Part shown: piece by piece, positions 1 to 5,789 of the stretch
Position numbering within the stretch: the stretch's first letter is position 1
How the letters are laid out: the number at the start of each line of letters is the position of its first letter
Assembly: GCA_028708105.1 (NCBI GenBank)
Contig: JAQVZR010000136.1
Coordinates: forward strand, 1-5,840
DNA: 5,840 nucleotides
Reading direction: 5' to 3'
Origin: Desulfoplanes sp.
GTDB taxonomy: Bacteria; Desulfobacterota; Desulfovibrionia; Desulfovibrionales; Desulfomicrobiaceae
Program-made: the position numbers and the translations under genes
The notes under the pieces: model-generated
The model's database searches: none
Told to the model about the DNA's origin: nothing
Seen by the model: only the letters and a program-made list of their open reading frames with translations

Positions 1-507
1 GGTTCCCGTGCGGTCAGTTTCGCCGACAATCTGAAGTTCGGAAACAGGTACGCCCTGCTCATATTTCTGCCGGTATTTCTTGCCATTGCGATGGATGGTT
101 ACTTCCAGCTCTTCGGACAGGGCATTCACCACTGAGACGCCTACGCCGTGCAGTCCGCCCGAAACCTTGTAGCTGTTGTTGTCAAATTTGCCTCCGGCAT
201 GGAGCATGGTCATGACTACCTGTACGGCGGGAATTTTTTCCTTGGGATGGAGATCCACGGGGATTCCCCGACCGTTATCCGAGACGGTTACGCTGTTGTC
301 CAGATGAACCCGAATCTTGATCCGGTTACAATATCCGGCCATGGCCTCATCTATACTGTTATCGACCACTTCATAGACCAGGTGATGCAAGCCGTGGGTA
401 TCTGTGCTGCCTATATACATGGCCGGTCGTTTGCGAACGGCAGATAACCCTTCCAGAATCGTGATGCTTCCCGCATTGTAATCAGAATTTGTCTGTTGTG
501 TGCTCAT
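1..507 (-). CDS. gyrB: DNA gyrase subunit B, N-terminal part (cut by window edge)
   Basis: ATPase subunit of the type II topoisomerase that, with GyrA, introduces negative supercoils ahead of the replication fork in the cytoplasm. Translating from the ATG at 507-505 gives 169 codons, open to the window edge. The GHKL ATPase motifs are all present: the start region [20 protein letters not shown] (residues 14-33), [10 protein letters not shown] (46-55, E46 the expected catalytic base and N50 the magnesium ligand), DNGRGIP (77-83) and the lid GGLHGVG (117-123). The end, ETDRTGT, leads into the usual QTGT-like segment. No strong Shine-Dalgarno precedes the ATG, so the exact start rests on the family N-terminus. 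It lies third in a dnaA-dnaN-gyrB series, 97 nt beyond the dnaN stop. ParE is the main alternative, but this position beside dnaN strongly favours GyrB. Confidence 0.95.
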   Translation of the reverse strand, partial: MSTQQTNSDYNAGSITILEGLSAVRKRPAMYIGSTDTHGLHHLVYEVVDNSIDEAMAGYCNRIKIRVHLDNSVTVSDNGRGIPVDLHPKEKIPAVQVVMTMLHAGGKFDNNSYKVSGGLHGVGVSVVNALSEELEVTIHRNGKKYRQKYEQGVPVSELQIVGETDRTGT

Positions 508-606
508 ACGTATTGTATTCTCTGGGCGGTTTGGCCCTTGTAAAAATCGGCGTTAATGTGTCGGAGGATTAAAAGAAGAGAGTATAAAGAGGAATTCGCT
601 TCCTGT
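508..606 (-). other. dnaN-gyrB intergenic spacer
   Basis: This short spacer separates the dnaN stop from the gyrB start. On the minus strand it is A+T-rich near dnaN, followed by a weak GGGC/GCCC inverted pair (6-nt loop, 523-536) with no T-run after it, so I do not call a terminator. A TTTACA-like element can be read in it, but I found no well-spaced -10 partner. The simplest reading is co-transcription of gyrB with dnaN; an extra gyrB promoter cannot be excluded. No small ORF or RNA gene is visible. Confidence 0.5.
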
Positions 607-1764
607 CTAGGAGGTCTCTTCTTCGGTGTAATAGGTATCTTCTGTGACCTCTACGGGCATGGTAATGACGAAATAATCATGGTCGTCAGGCCCGGTCACC
701 TTGCAAGGCTCAAGAGGACCGGCAAACTGGATGGTTATTTTCGTGGACTTGAAGTGGGACATGATTTCCAGGAGCACCTTGGTGGGAATCGCAATCACAT
801 CCAGGTCGCCCTCAAAACGGGCGGCGATGATTTCCGAACCTTCACCGAATTCCTGGCCATGGCATGTCAGTCCCAGTTCGGTTGGACTGAAATGCAGGTA
901 TACCGAGCGGCTGGATTCGGTGTTGAACAGAAGAATCCTTTCCAGGGCATCCACAAATTCATATTTGTCCAGCTCAATGGAGGTCCGGAAAAGGCCCTCG
1001 TAGTGTTGGATGAAATTGCGGTAATCAGGAAAATCATAGGTTCGGCGAGGAACGCTTAGGGTTTCGTGGCCACTTGCAGAACGCATGAAAATTCTTTTGT
1101 TCGTCAGACTGACCAGGATGTCTTCTGGTCTGATCCATTTGCCTATTTCGTTCAGATCGTTTTTGGAGATGAGCATCCCTGTTTCTCCCAGGGCTGCATG
1201 GATATCGGACACGGCAAATTGCATAAGTCCAAACTGGTGGCCGTTCATACCGCAGACTTCGATTTCATCGTTTTCCAGGGGGCTGAATTTGATACAGTTC
1301 ATGGCCCCCATATCCTCTTCGCTGCTTATGCAAAACGCAATGCGTTCGATAATATTCTGGAAAAGTTCTCCGGACCAGATGATCCCGTTTTCCTCGGGGA
1401 ATACTTTGAATTCCTGGAACCAGCTGGGATTATTGATGGGCAGTTTGTATTTGCGCTTGCCATGGTAAACCATGACGTTCGTATCGCCGGAGTTGGCTTC
1501 AAAGGTTATTTCCCCTGGAGGAAGTTTGCGGATCAGGTCGCTGAATTTTTTACCATGAACTCCTATCCGACCGGCCTCCTGGATGTGGGCTGGATATGTC
1601 CCTACAAATTCGATGTTGGAATCCGTGGCCATGATCGTGAGGGCATTGTCCCTGGTTTCCAGCCAGACAGTCCGCAAATATGCTGTCCCCGTTTTGACGG
1701 GAATGATATTGGCGGCTTCCTGGACTCCTTCGATGATATCTTCTTTGAGTACCTGACATTTCAT
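607..1764 (-). CDS. dnaN: DNA polymerase III beta subunit (sliding clamp)
   Basis: Ring-forming processivity clamp that holds DNA polymerase III and other repair and replication partners on DNA. The product is 385 residues, slightly above the usual 365-375, and divides into three clamp folds (about 1-125, 126-250 and 251-371). Family features include the N-terminus MKCQVLKEDIIEGVQEAANI, the central basic KRKYKLPI segment (about 104-111) and the C-terminal run ending in VITMPVEV, which corresponds to the VVMPMRL end of well-studied clamps. About a dozen mostly acidic residues (TEDTYYTEEETS) follow that normal end, close to the partner-binding cleft. The start is well supported: AAGGAG (1771-1776 on the complement) lies 6 nt before the ATG. 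It sits between dnaA and gyrB on the same strand, as expected. Plus-strand ORFs across this gene are antisense shadows. Confidence 0.97.
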   Translation of the reverse strand: MKCQVLKEDIIEGVQEAANIIPVKTGTAYLRTVWLETRDNALTIMATDSNIEFVGTYPAHIQEAGRIGVHGKKFSDLIRKLPPGEITFEANSGDTNVMVYHGKRKYKLPINNPSWFQEFKVFPEENGIIWSGELFQNIIERIAFCISSEEDMGAMNCIKFSPLENDEIEVCGMNGHQFGLMQFAVSDIHAALGETGMLISKNDLNEIGKWIRPEDILVSLTNKRIFMRSASGHETLSVPRRTYDFPDYRNFIQHYEGLFRTSIELDKYEFVDALERILLFNTESSRSVYLHFSPTELGLTCHGQEFGEGSEIIAARFEGDLDVIAIPTKVLLEIMSHFKSTKITIQFAGPLEPCKVTGPDDHDYFVITMPVEVTEDTYYTEEETS

Positions 1765-1770
1765 GACGAA

Positions 1771-1776
1771 CTCCTT
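1771..1776 (-). promoter_or_regulatory. dnaN ribosome binding site
   Basis: AAGGAG read on the minus strand, with a 6-nt gap to the dnaN ATG. It is a near-consensus Shine-Dalgarno and fixes the dnaN start at 1764. Confidence 0.8.
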
Positions 1777-1874
1777 GTGGTCGTGGACATTGCAGGATGC
1801 AACTCATATGTTTGATCCGAGTGTGGATTCAGAAGGTGAATCCTATGAAAAAGGCAGCAAAATACATCTGACTG

Positions 1875-1910
1875 CCCGGACGTTTCTTCCGGGACGTTAA
1901 TTATTTTTTT
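1875..1910 (+). terminator. possible rho-independent terminator, plus-strand orientation
   Basis: A GC-rich 6-bp stem CCCGGA/TCCGGG (1875-1880 and 1888-1893) is followed on the plus strand after 10 nt by T7 (1904-1910). The orientation is opposite to dnaA-dnaN and no plus-strand gene ends here. On the minus strand the hairpin is not followed directly by a T-run, so it would act there as an mRNA structure rather than a terminator. The stem is short and the gap to the T-run is long, so the call is tentative. Confidence 0.25.
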
Positions 1911-1941
1911 GTCCAGAACAGCATCTGTGGCGGAGTGGTTC

Positions 1942-3228
1942 CTACGCTTCAGCAGAAGCCTTGTCTCCTGCGTAGCATTGCTTGGATAGAACGTGCAAAA
2001 GACCTTTGATATCGGGGTCTTCCCGCTTGAGCTTCTCGATTTTTCGACAGGCATAAATGACTGTGCTGTGATCTTTACCCCCAAAGACACTCCCAATATG
2101 GGGAAATGAATATTTCAGGAGTTTGCGACAAAGATACATGGCCGTCTGGCGGGCCAGGACAATATTGTGATGACGTTTGGCTGAAAAAATATCGACTTCG
2201 GGCACGTTCATGTTTTCAGCGACAATGGAGATGATCAGGTCATGGGTGATTTCCGTTTTCGGAGATTCAAGACCCTGAAGGATATTTTGAAAATCATCCT
2301 GCTCCATGCGCGGTGAAACGAGTTTTTGGAATGCGAGGATTTTTAAGAGACACCCCTGAAGGCTTCTGAAGTCAAAAAAATGTTGCGCCAGGGTAAGCAT
2401 TTGGTCTGTCGTGAGCTCAATGTTTCTGTCCTTGCAGGTGGTTTGTACAAATTGCAGGCGGACATCCAGGTCCGGCTGTTTCAATGCGACCATGAGTCCC
2501 CATTCCAGGCGGGATTTGAGGCATGGTTCCAAAAAATCCAGGCTGCCTATCCGTTCACTGGTTGTCAGGATTATTTGTTTTTTTTGATCATGAAATGCAT
2601 TGAAAATGAAAAGAAAATCATGCTGCATCTCCGGGAACGACTGCATCTCATGAAAATCATCCAGGATGAAAATTTCATAGGATGTCAACGAACGTAATGA
2701 TTTTTCTTTTTGAGTATATATTTTTCTGAGATCTTCAAATGATCCAAAGAATATTTTTTTTTCACTATATTTTTGTGTAAAAGCATTAAACATCGCTTTA
2801 CAAAGATGTGTTTTGCCTGAACCACTTTCTCCATAGAGAATAAATGGATTGTATATAGCGTTTTTTTCTACAACCTCTTTTGCTGATGCCAATGGAAAAT
2901 AGTTTTTATGGTTTACTAAAAAAGTATCAAAAGTAAAAAAGGTCTCGTTTGACGTAGGTGGGATACTCGGTTGTATAGTATTTGTGAGTGTATTTTTTTT
3001 GTTCTGGGTATGTAATACCTTATATTCTGTGTGCATTTCTTTTTGAAAACATTTTGAAACGGCATGTTCAAAAGGTTCTTTAAAGGTATCTAAAAACATG
3101 ATTAAAAAAAAGACATGCGGAAAAATTACTAGCAATGTTGATTCATTACAAGATATTTCAAGGGGATCGAACCATTTCCGGATGTCTTTTTCAGGAAATT
3201 GTTCACAAAGAACATCCCGGATTTCCAT
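1942..3228 (-). CDS. dnaA: Chromosomal replication initiator protein DnaA
   Basis: AAA+ ATPase that binds DnaA boxes, melts the origin and loads helicase. From the ATG at 3228 it has 428 residues: a short domain I with KWFDPL (18-23), a linker (about 70-97), AAA+ domain III and DNA-binding domain IV. Visible motifs are Walker A GESGSGKTH (133-141), Walker B ILDD (188-191), sensor 1 LTTSER (221-226), the arginine finger in LKSRLEWG (R240), sensor 2 FRSLQG (R288) and the DnaA signature GGKDHSTVIYACRKI (383-397). K385 replaces the usual arginine, while D386 and H387 are kept. An upstream in-frame ATG at 3258 would add ten residues. I prefer 3228 because family members start near the domain I helix and the upstream ATG lacks a Shine-Dalgarno, though the one before 3228 is also weak. 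The first half is strikingly AT-rich compared with the second. Confidence 0.96.
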   Translation of the reverse strand: MEIRDVLCEQFPEKDIRKWFDPLEISCNESTLLVIFPHVFFLIMFLDTFKEPFEHAVSKCFQKEMHTEYKVLHTQNKKNTLTNTIQPSIPPTSNETFFTFDTFLVNHKNYFPLASAKEVVEKNAIYNPFILYGESGSGKTHLCKAMFNAFTQKYSEKKIFFGSFEDLRKIYTQKEKSLRSLTSYEIFILDDFHEMQSFPEMQHDFLFIFNAFHDQKKQIILTTSERIGSLDFLEPCLKSRLEWGLMVALKQPDLDVRLQFVQTTCKDRNIELTTDQMLTLAQHFFDFRSLQGCLLKILAFQKLVSPRMEQDDFQNILQGLESPKTEITHDLIISIVAENMNVPEVDIFSAKRHHNIVLARQTAMYLCRKLLKYSFPHIGSVFGGKDHSTVIYACRKIEKLKREDPDIKGLLHVLSKQCYAGDKASAEA

Positions 3229-3244
3229 AATTTTCACGAAAATT
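3229..3244. repeat. Palindrome directly before the dnaA start codon
   Basis: AATTTTC-ac-GAAAATT is a perfect inverted repeat with 7-bp arms and a 2-nt centre, abutting the ATG at 3228. On the minus strand it covers the place where a Shine-Dalgarno would sit (GTGAAA, in the second half). It could be an operator for a dimeric regulator or a small translational hairpin. In AT-rich DNA such a repeat can also arise by chance. Confidence 0.4.
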
Positions 3245-3331
3245 TCACCAAAAAGCATGTAAGACTGTTGGGATTGAAATATTTGCTCACACGAACGGAT
3301 TACGGTAGAAGCGGATTCATTATTGCTGACG

Positions 3332-3337
3332 AGGAGG
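3332..3337 (+). promoter_or_regulatory. Strong ribosome binding site of the DUF39 gene
   Basis: AGGAGG, within GAGGAGGAG (3331-3339), stands a few bases before the ATG at 3342. It is a perfect Shine-Dalgarno core, fixes the start of the gene and predicts efficient translation, in contrast to the weak sites before dnaA and gyrB. Confidence 0.85.
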
Positions 3338-3341
3338 AGTC

Positions 3342-4514
3342 ATGGAAAAAGTATACGAAGTCCACAAGACCATTGCGGAAATCAATGAAAAAATAAAAAA
3401 AGGCAAAGCCGTTGTCCTGAACGCTCAGGAAATGACGAAACTAGTTCGGAGTGAGGGCAAGGTCAAGGCCGCAAAGGTCGTTGATGTTGTTACTACGGGG
3501 ACCTTTTCTCCCATGTGTTCTTCGGGGATGTTGTTTAATATCGGTCAGCGCCCGCCGACCATCAAGACCTCCAAGGTCTGGCTTAACGGGGTGCCTGCAT
3601 TGGGTGGTCTGGCGGCGGTGGATTCGTATCTCGGGGCCACGGAACCTTCAGATGATGATCCCTTGAACAAGGTGTATCCCGGAGCTTTTAAATACGGCGG
3701 CGCCCATGTTATTGAAGATCTGGTCAAGGGAAAATCCGTGCATCTCAAGGCCGAGGGGTACGGAACGGACTGTTATCCCCGTAAGCACCTGGAGTGCGAT
3801 ATTACCCTCAAAGAGCTGCGGGACGCCATTCTGCTCAATCCGCGCAACGGGTATCAGAATTATAATTGTGCTGTAAACAGCACCGACCGGATAAAATATA
3901 CCTATATGGGCCCACTCAAGTCCAGGTTTGGCAATGCTAATTTTGCCACAGCCGGTGCTCTGAGCCCTTTATTTAACGATCCCTATTTCAAGACCATTGG
4001 CCTGGGTACACGGATTCTTTTGGGGGGAGGTATCGGCTACGTGCTCGGACCAGGAACCCAGCATGTCCCTAATCCTGAACGCAATGAACGGGGGCTTCCC
4101 ATGACCGGGGCCGGTACCCTTATGGTTAAAGGGGATTTGAAACAGATGGATGCCAAATTTTTGCGCGGGGTGAGTATTGTCGGATATGGGGTTTCCATGG
4201 CCGTGGCCCTGGGCATTCCCATTCCTATCCTCAACGAGGAAATGGCCTGGTTCACGGGGGTGGCTGACGAGGATATCCAGATGCCCGTGGTTGATTATGG
4301 CTATGACTATCCCCGGGCCAATGGCAATATCTTAAAACATGTCACCTTTGCCGAGCTCAAGAGTGGAACCATTGAACTGAACGGTCGGGAGATCCCGACC
4401 ATACCCGTAACCAGCCACACCAGATCGTTGGAAGTGGCTGATCTGCTTAAAAGATGGATTGAGCAGGGAAAATTTTTGCTTACCGAGGCCCAGGAAAAGA
4501 TACCTGCGTGGTAA
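3342..4514 (+). CDS. Homocysteine biosynthesis protein, DUF39/HcyBio family (COG1900)
   Basis: A 390-residue cytoplasmic protein of the DUF39 (HcyBio) family. From published work on methanogens and sulfate reducers, this family is linked to a route that makes homocysteine from aspartate semialdehyde with sulfide-derived sulfur, bypassing O-acyl-homoserine. Visible signatures are TTGTFSPMCSSG (51-62, with C59), the glycine-rich LNGVPALGGLAAVDSYLGAT (81-100), YGTDCYPRKHLECD (140-153, with C144 and C152), NYNCAVNSTDR (173-183, C176) and GTRILLGGGIGYVLGPGTQH (222-241). C59 and C144 are the best candidates for sulfur-carrying cysteines. The protein ends after the HcyBio domain, with no CBS pair as in longer archaeal members. 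Partner genes often found with it (a NIL/ferredoxin protein and a UPF0280/ApbE-like protein) are not visible, because an insertion sequence follows directly. The start is set by a strong AGGAGG. The family call is firm; the biochemical role is inferred from homologues. Confidence 0.9.
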   Translation: MEKVYEVHKTIAEINEKIKKGKAVVLNAQEMTKLVRSEGKVKAAKVVDVVTTGTFSPMCSSGMLFNIGQRPPTIKTSKVWLNGVPALGGLAAVDSYLGATEPSDDDPLNKVYPGAFKYGGAHVIEDLVKGKSVHLKAEGYGTDCYPRKHLECDITLKELRDAILLNPRNGYQNYNCAVNSTDRIKYTYMGPLKSRFGNANFATAGALSPLFNDPYFKTIGLGTRILLGGGIGYVLGPGTQHVPNPERNERGLPMTGAGTLMVKGDLKQMDAKFLRGVSIVGYGVSMAVALGIPIPILNEEMAWFTGVADEDIQMPVVDYGYDYPRANGNILKHVTFAELKSGTIELNGREIPTIPVTSHTRSLEVADLLKRWIEQGKFLLTEAQEKIPAW

Positions 4515-4613
4515 ATTCGTTCTTTTTTTTCTGATAGAGACTCGACTTTCGGGGTTTATTTTGCCCCTCAAAATGAAAAGAACATTTTGAAATAACTGAG
4601 TTTTTTACTTGAA
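4515..4613. other. Junction between the DUF39 gene and the insertion sequence
   Basis: This region holds a T8 run (4523-4530) just after the DUF39 stop, a weak GGGG/CCCC pair (4551-4567) and a perfect 8-bp inverted repeat TCAAAATG/CATTTTGA (4568-4590, 7-nt loop). The left end of the insertion sequence must lie here or slightly downstream. It cannot be placed because the right end, needed to match the terminal inverted repeat and target duplication, is outside the window. The T8 run lacks a good preceding stem, so I do not call it a terminator. Confidence 0.45.
4568..4590. repeat. 8-bp inverted repeat upstream of the transposase
   Basis: TCAAAATG (4568-4575) and CATTTTGA (4583-4590) are perfectly complementary around a 7-nt loop. 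T6 follows at 4601-4606, too far for a good intrinsic terminator. It may still act as a weak terminator for the DUF39 transcript, or be a binding site near the IS end. Confidence 0.4.
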
Positions 4614-4677
4614 GAGATCCTTGTATTCTAGTATTTCTGTTGTTCTCACGCAATAGAACACCAAAAACAAGGATCTC
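4614..4677 (+). promoter_or_regulatory. Leader hairpin burying the transposase ribosome binding site
   Basis: GAGATCCTTGT (4614-4624) and ACAAGGATCTC (4667-4677) form a perfect 11-bp outer stem. An inner stem TGTTCT/AGAACA (4641-4646 and 4655-4660) continues through two further short paired stretches interrupted by mismatches, leaving a bulge of about 10 nt on the left. The Shine-Dalgarno AAGGA (4669-4673) lies wholly in the 3' arm, 6 nt before the ATG. In RNA started outside the element the site would be hidden. A transcript starting inside the left arm would leave it open. IS10 and IS50 are established examples of this logic; for this element it is inference. Confidence 0.6.
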
Positions 4678-4679
4678 GC

Positions 4680-5789
4680 ATGCAAGATACAAACAAAGCC
4701 ATTGATTTGCAAATAGTAAAGCATGAATGTGCGAACAGGATTGATTCGTTTTTTAAGAGATTTCGAATCGCAACTCATGCAAGTAACTCTCGAATAAAAA
4801 AAGCAAAAGGATATTCCGCAGTCTCTATTCTTCAGAGCTTATTTATTCTTCCGTTTATTGGAAAAAATATTTACCGAAACATTGTTATCAATCCTGATCG
4901 TGAAATTAGTAAAGATGCTATATATGATTTTCTTCGATCAAGTCGTTTTAGCTGGAGAAAATTCCTTTTGGCTTTAGCATTTCAATCCTATGAAATGATT
5001 GACAATTTAACAAGTAAAGAACGTGAATCGGTGCTTATCTTTGACGATTCAACGATTTCACGTCCTCGTTCGAAAAACGTTGAGCTTTTGGCCAAGGTTT
5101 TTGATCACACAACCGGGAGATATTTGAGGGGTTTCAGGATGCTCACCATGGCCTGGTCTGATGGGTCGACATTATTGCCCCTTGATTTTGCTCTTCTGTC
5201 ATCCACAAAAAAGAAAAATCGATACCAAGAAGCTTCTGAAAAGTTGGATAAACGAACATGCGGTGCCAGACGACGACAAGAAGCCGTGACCAAGGCTACA
5301 GATCTCGTTACTCCTATGATTGAACGGGCGTTATGCGCTGGGATCAAGGCCAAATATATCCTCATTGACAGTTGGTTCGGGGTACCTTCTTTGATTGCCA
5401 AGGCACGCAAGCACTTGCATGTCATATGTATGGTCAAACGAACCCCGAAAATCCATTATATCTTCGAGGGGCAAGAACTAAGCGCGATACAAATTTACCG
5501 TAAAATTCGAAAACGCAGAGGAAGAGCAAAAATCCTTGCTAACGCTCAAGTGCAGATGAAAGACGGAGGCGCTGCAAAACTAGTTTTCGTCCGTAACCGA
5601 CACAAAAAAGACTGGCTGGTTTTGCTATGTACGGATGAAAATCTACCAGACGATGAAGTCGTTCGGATTTACGGTCGGCGTTGGGATATCGAAGTTTTCT
5701 TTCGAACAGCTAAACAACATCTTGAACTGGAAAAGGCTGTCAAAGCCGAGATTTCGATGCTCTTATCGCACATACGAGCATCGTTATGA
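4680..5789 (+). CDS. IS4-family DDE transposase (frame broken near the C-terminus)
   Basis: Cuts and rejoins the ends of its insertion sequence by RNase H-fold DDE chemistry. The open frame gives 369 residues. The catalytic triad is visible: D122 or D123 in LIFDDSTISR, D230 in YILIDSWFG and E338. The IS4 signature Y-x2-R-x3-E-x6-K is exact: Y331, R334, E338, K345. The N-terminus is basic and helical, as expected for end binding. The ATG is preceded by AAGGA with 6-nt spacing. From about residue 353 the sequence (VKAEISMLLSHIRASL, then stop) no longer looks like the family. The expected continuation is in the -1 frame, so this product keeps all catalytic residues but loses its normal C-terminus. 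It is either one part of a frameshifted protein or a recently damaged gene. The family call is secure; activity is unknown. Confidence 0.85.
   Translation: MQDTNKAIDLQIVKHECANRIDSFFKRFRIATHASNSRIKKAKGYSAVSILQSLFILPFIGKNIYRNIVINPDREISKDAIYDFLRSSRFSWRKFLLALAFQSYEMIDNLTSKERESVLIFDDSTISRPRSKNVELLAKVFDHTTGRYLRGFRMLTMAWSDGSTLLPLDFALLSSTKKKNRYQEASEKLDKRTCGARRRQEAVTKATDLVTPMIERALCAGIKAKYILIDSWFGVPSLIAKARKHLHVICMVKRTPKIHYIFEGQELSAIQIYRKIRKRRGRAKILANAQVQMKDGGAAKLVFVRNRHKKDWLVLLCTDENLPDDEVVRIYGRRWDIEVFFRTAKQHLELEKAVKAEISMLLSHIRASL

Larger units (their letters stand above)
1765..1941. other. dnaA-dnaN intergenic spacer with three small inverted repeats
   Basis: The 177-nt gap between the dnaA stop and the dnaN start has no convincing gene. 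It contains three perfect short inverted repeats: TTGCA/TGCAA (1790-1802, 3-nt loop), GGATTC/GAATCC (1825-1843, 7-nt loop) and CCCGGA/TCCGGG (1875-1893, 7-nt loop). One sequence, TGTGGATTC (1822-1830), matches 7 of 9 positions of the complement of the DnaA box TTATCCACA. There is no cluster of boxes, so I do not call an origin. The spacer could hold a dnaN promoter or an attenuator, but I could not assign a promoter with good spacing. Confidence 0.5.
3229..3341. promoter_or_regulatory. Divergent intergenic region between dnaA and the homocysteine gene
   Basis: This spacer must supply the 5' ends of both dnaA (leftward) and the DUF39 gene (rightward). On the plus strand a weak TTGAAA (3274-3279) with an 18-nt spacer to GATTAC (3298-3303) is the best promoter-like pair found, and it is poor. 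No DnaA box is recognisable, so I see no origin or DnaA autoregulation site here. If the upstream ATG at 3258 is the true dnaA start, the region shrinks to 3259-3341. Confidence 0.4.

Noticed and set aside
148..447. 99-codon plus-strand ORF
   Set aside because: It is antisense to the strongly recognised gyrB N-terminal coding sequence.
556..1059. 167-codon plus-strand ORF opposite the 3' end of dnaN
   Set aside because: Same reasoning: it is the antisense shadow of dnaN codons, with no family signature.
1066..1815. 249-codon plus-strand ORF opposite dnaN
   Set aside because: It is antisense to a clear dnaN gene, lacks a Shine-Dalgarno and has no recognisable domain; long shadow frames are common opposite conserved genes.
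1822..1830. DnaA box (TGTGGATTC)
   Set aside because: Only 7 of 9 positions match and it stands alone; not enough to call an origin or a DnaA site.
1761..2096. 111-codon minus-strand ORF across the dnaA 3' end and spacer
   Set aside because: It overlaps the dnaA domain IV codons in another frame and shows no domain; not needed to explain the region.
2380..2697. 105-codon plus-strand ORF inside dnaA
   Set aside because: Antisense to the AAA+ domain of dnaA, with no supporting signal.
3256..3258. Upstream ATG as the dnaA start
   Set aside because: No Shine-Dalgarno precedes it and the extra ten residues do not look like the family N-terminus; kept only as an alternative.
4523..4530. Intrinsic terminator of the DUF39 gene at the T8 run
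   Set aside because: The only stem before it is four base pairs (CAGG/CCTG) inside the coding end and is separated from the run; too weak.
5105..5437. 110-codon minus-strand ORF within the transposase
   Set aside because: Antisense to the DDE core, with no ribosome binding site or recognisable motif.
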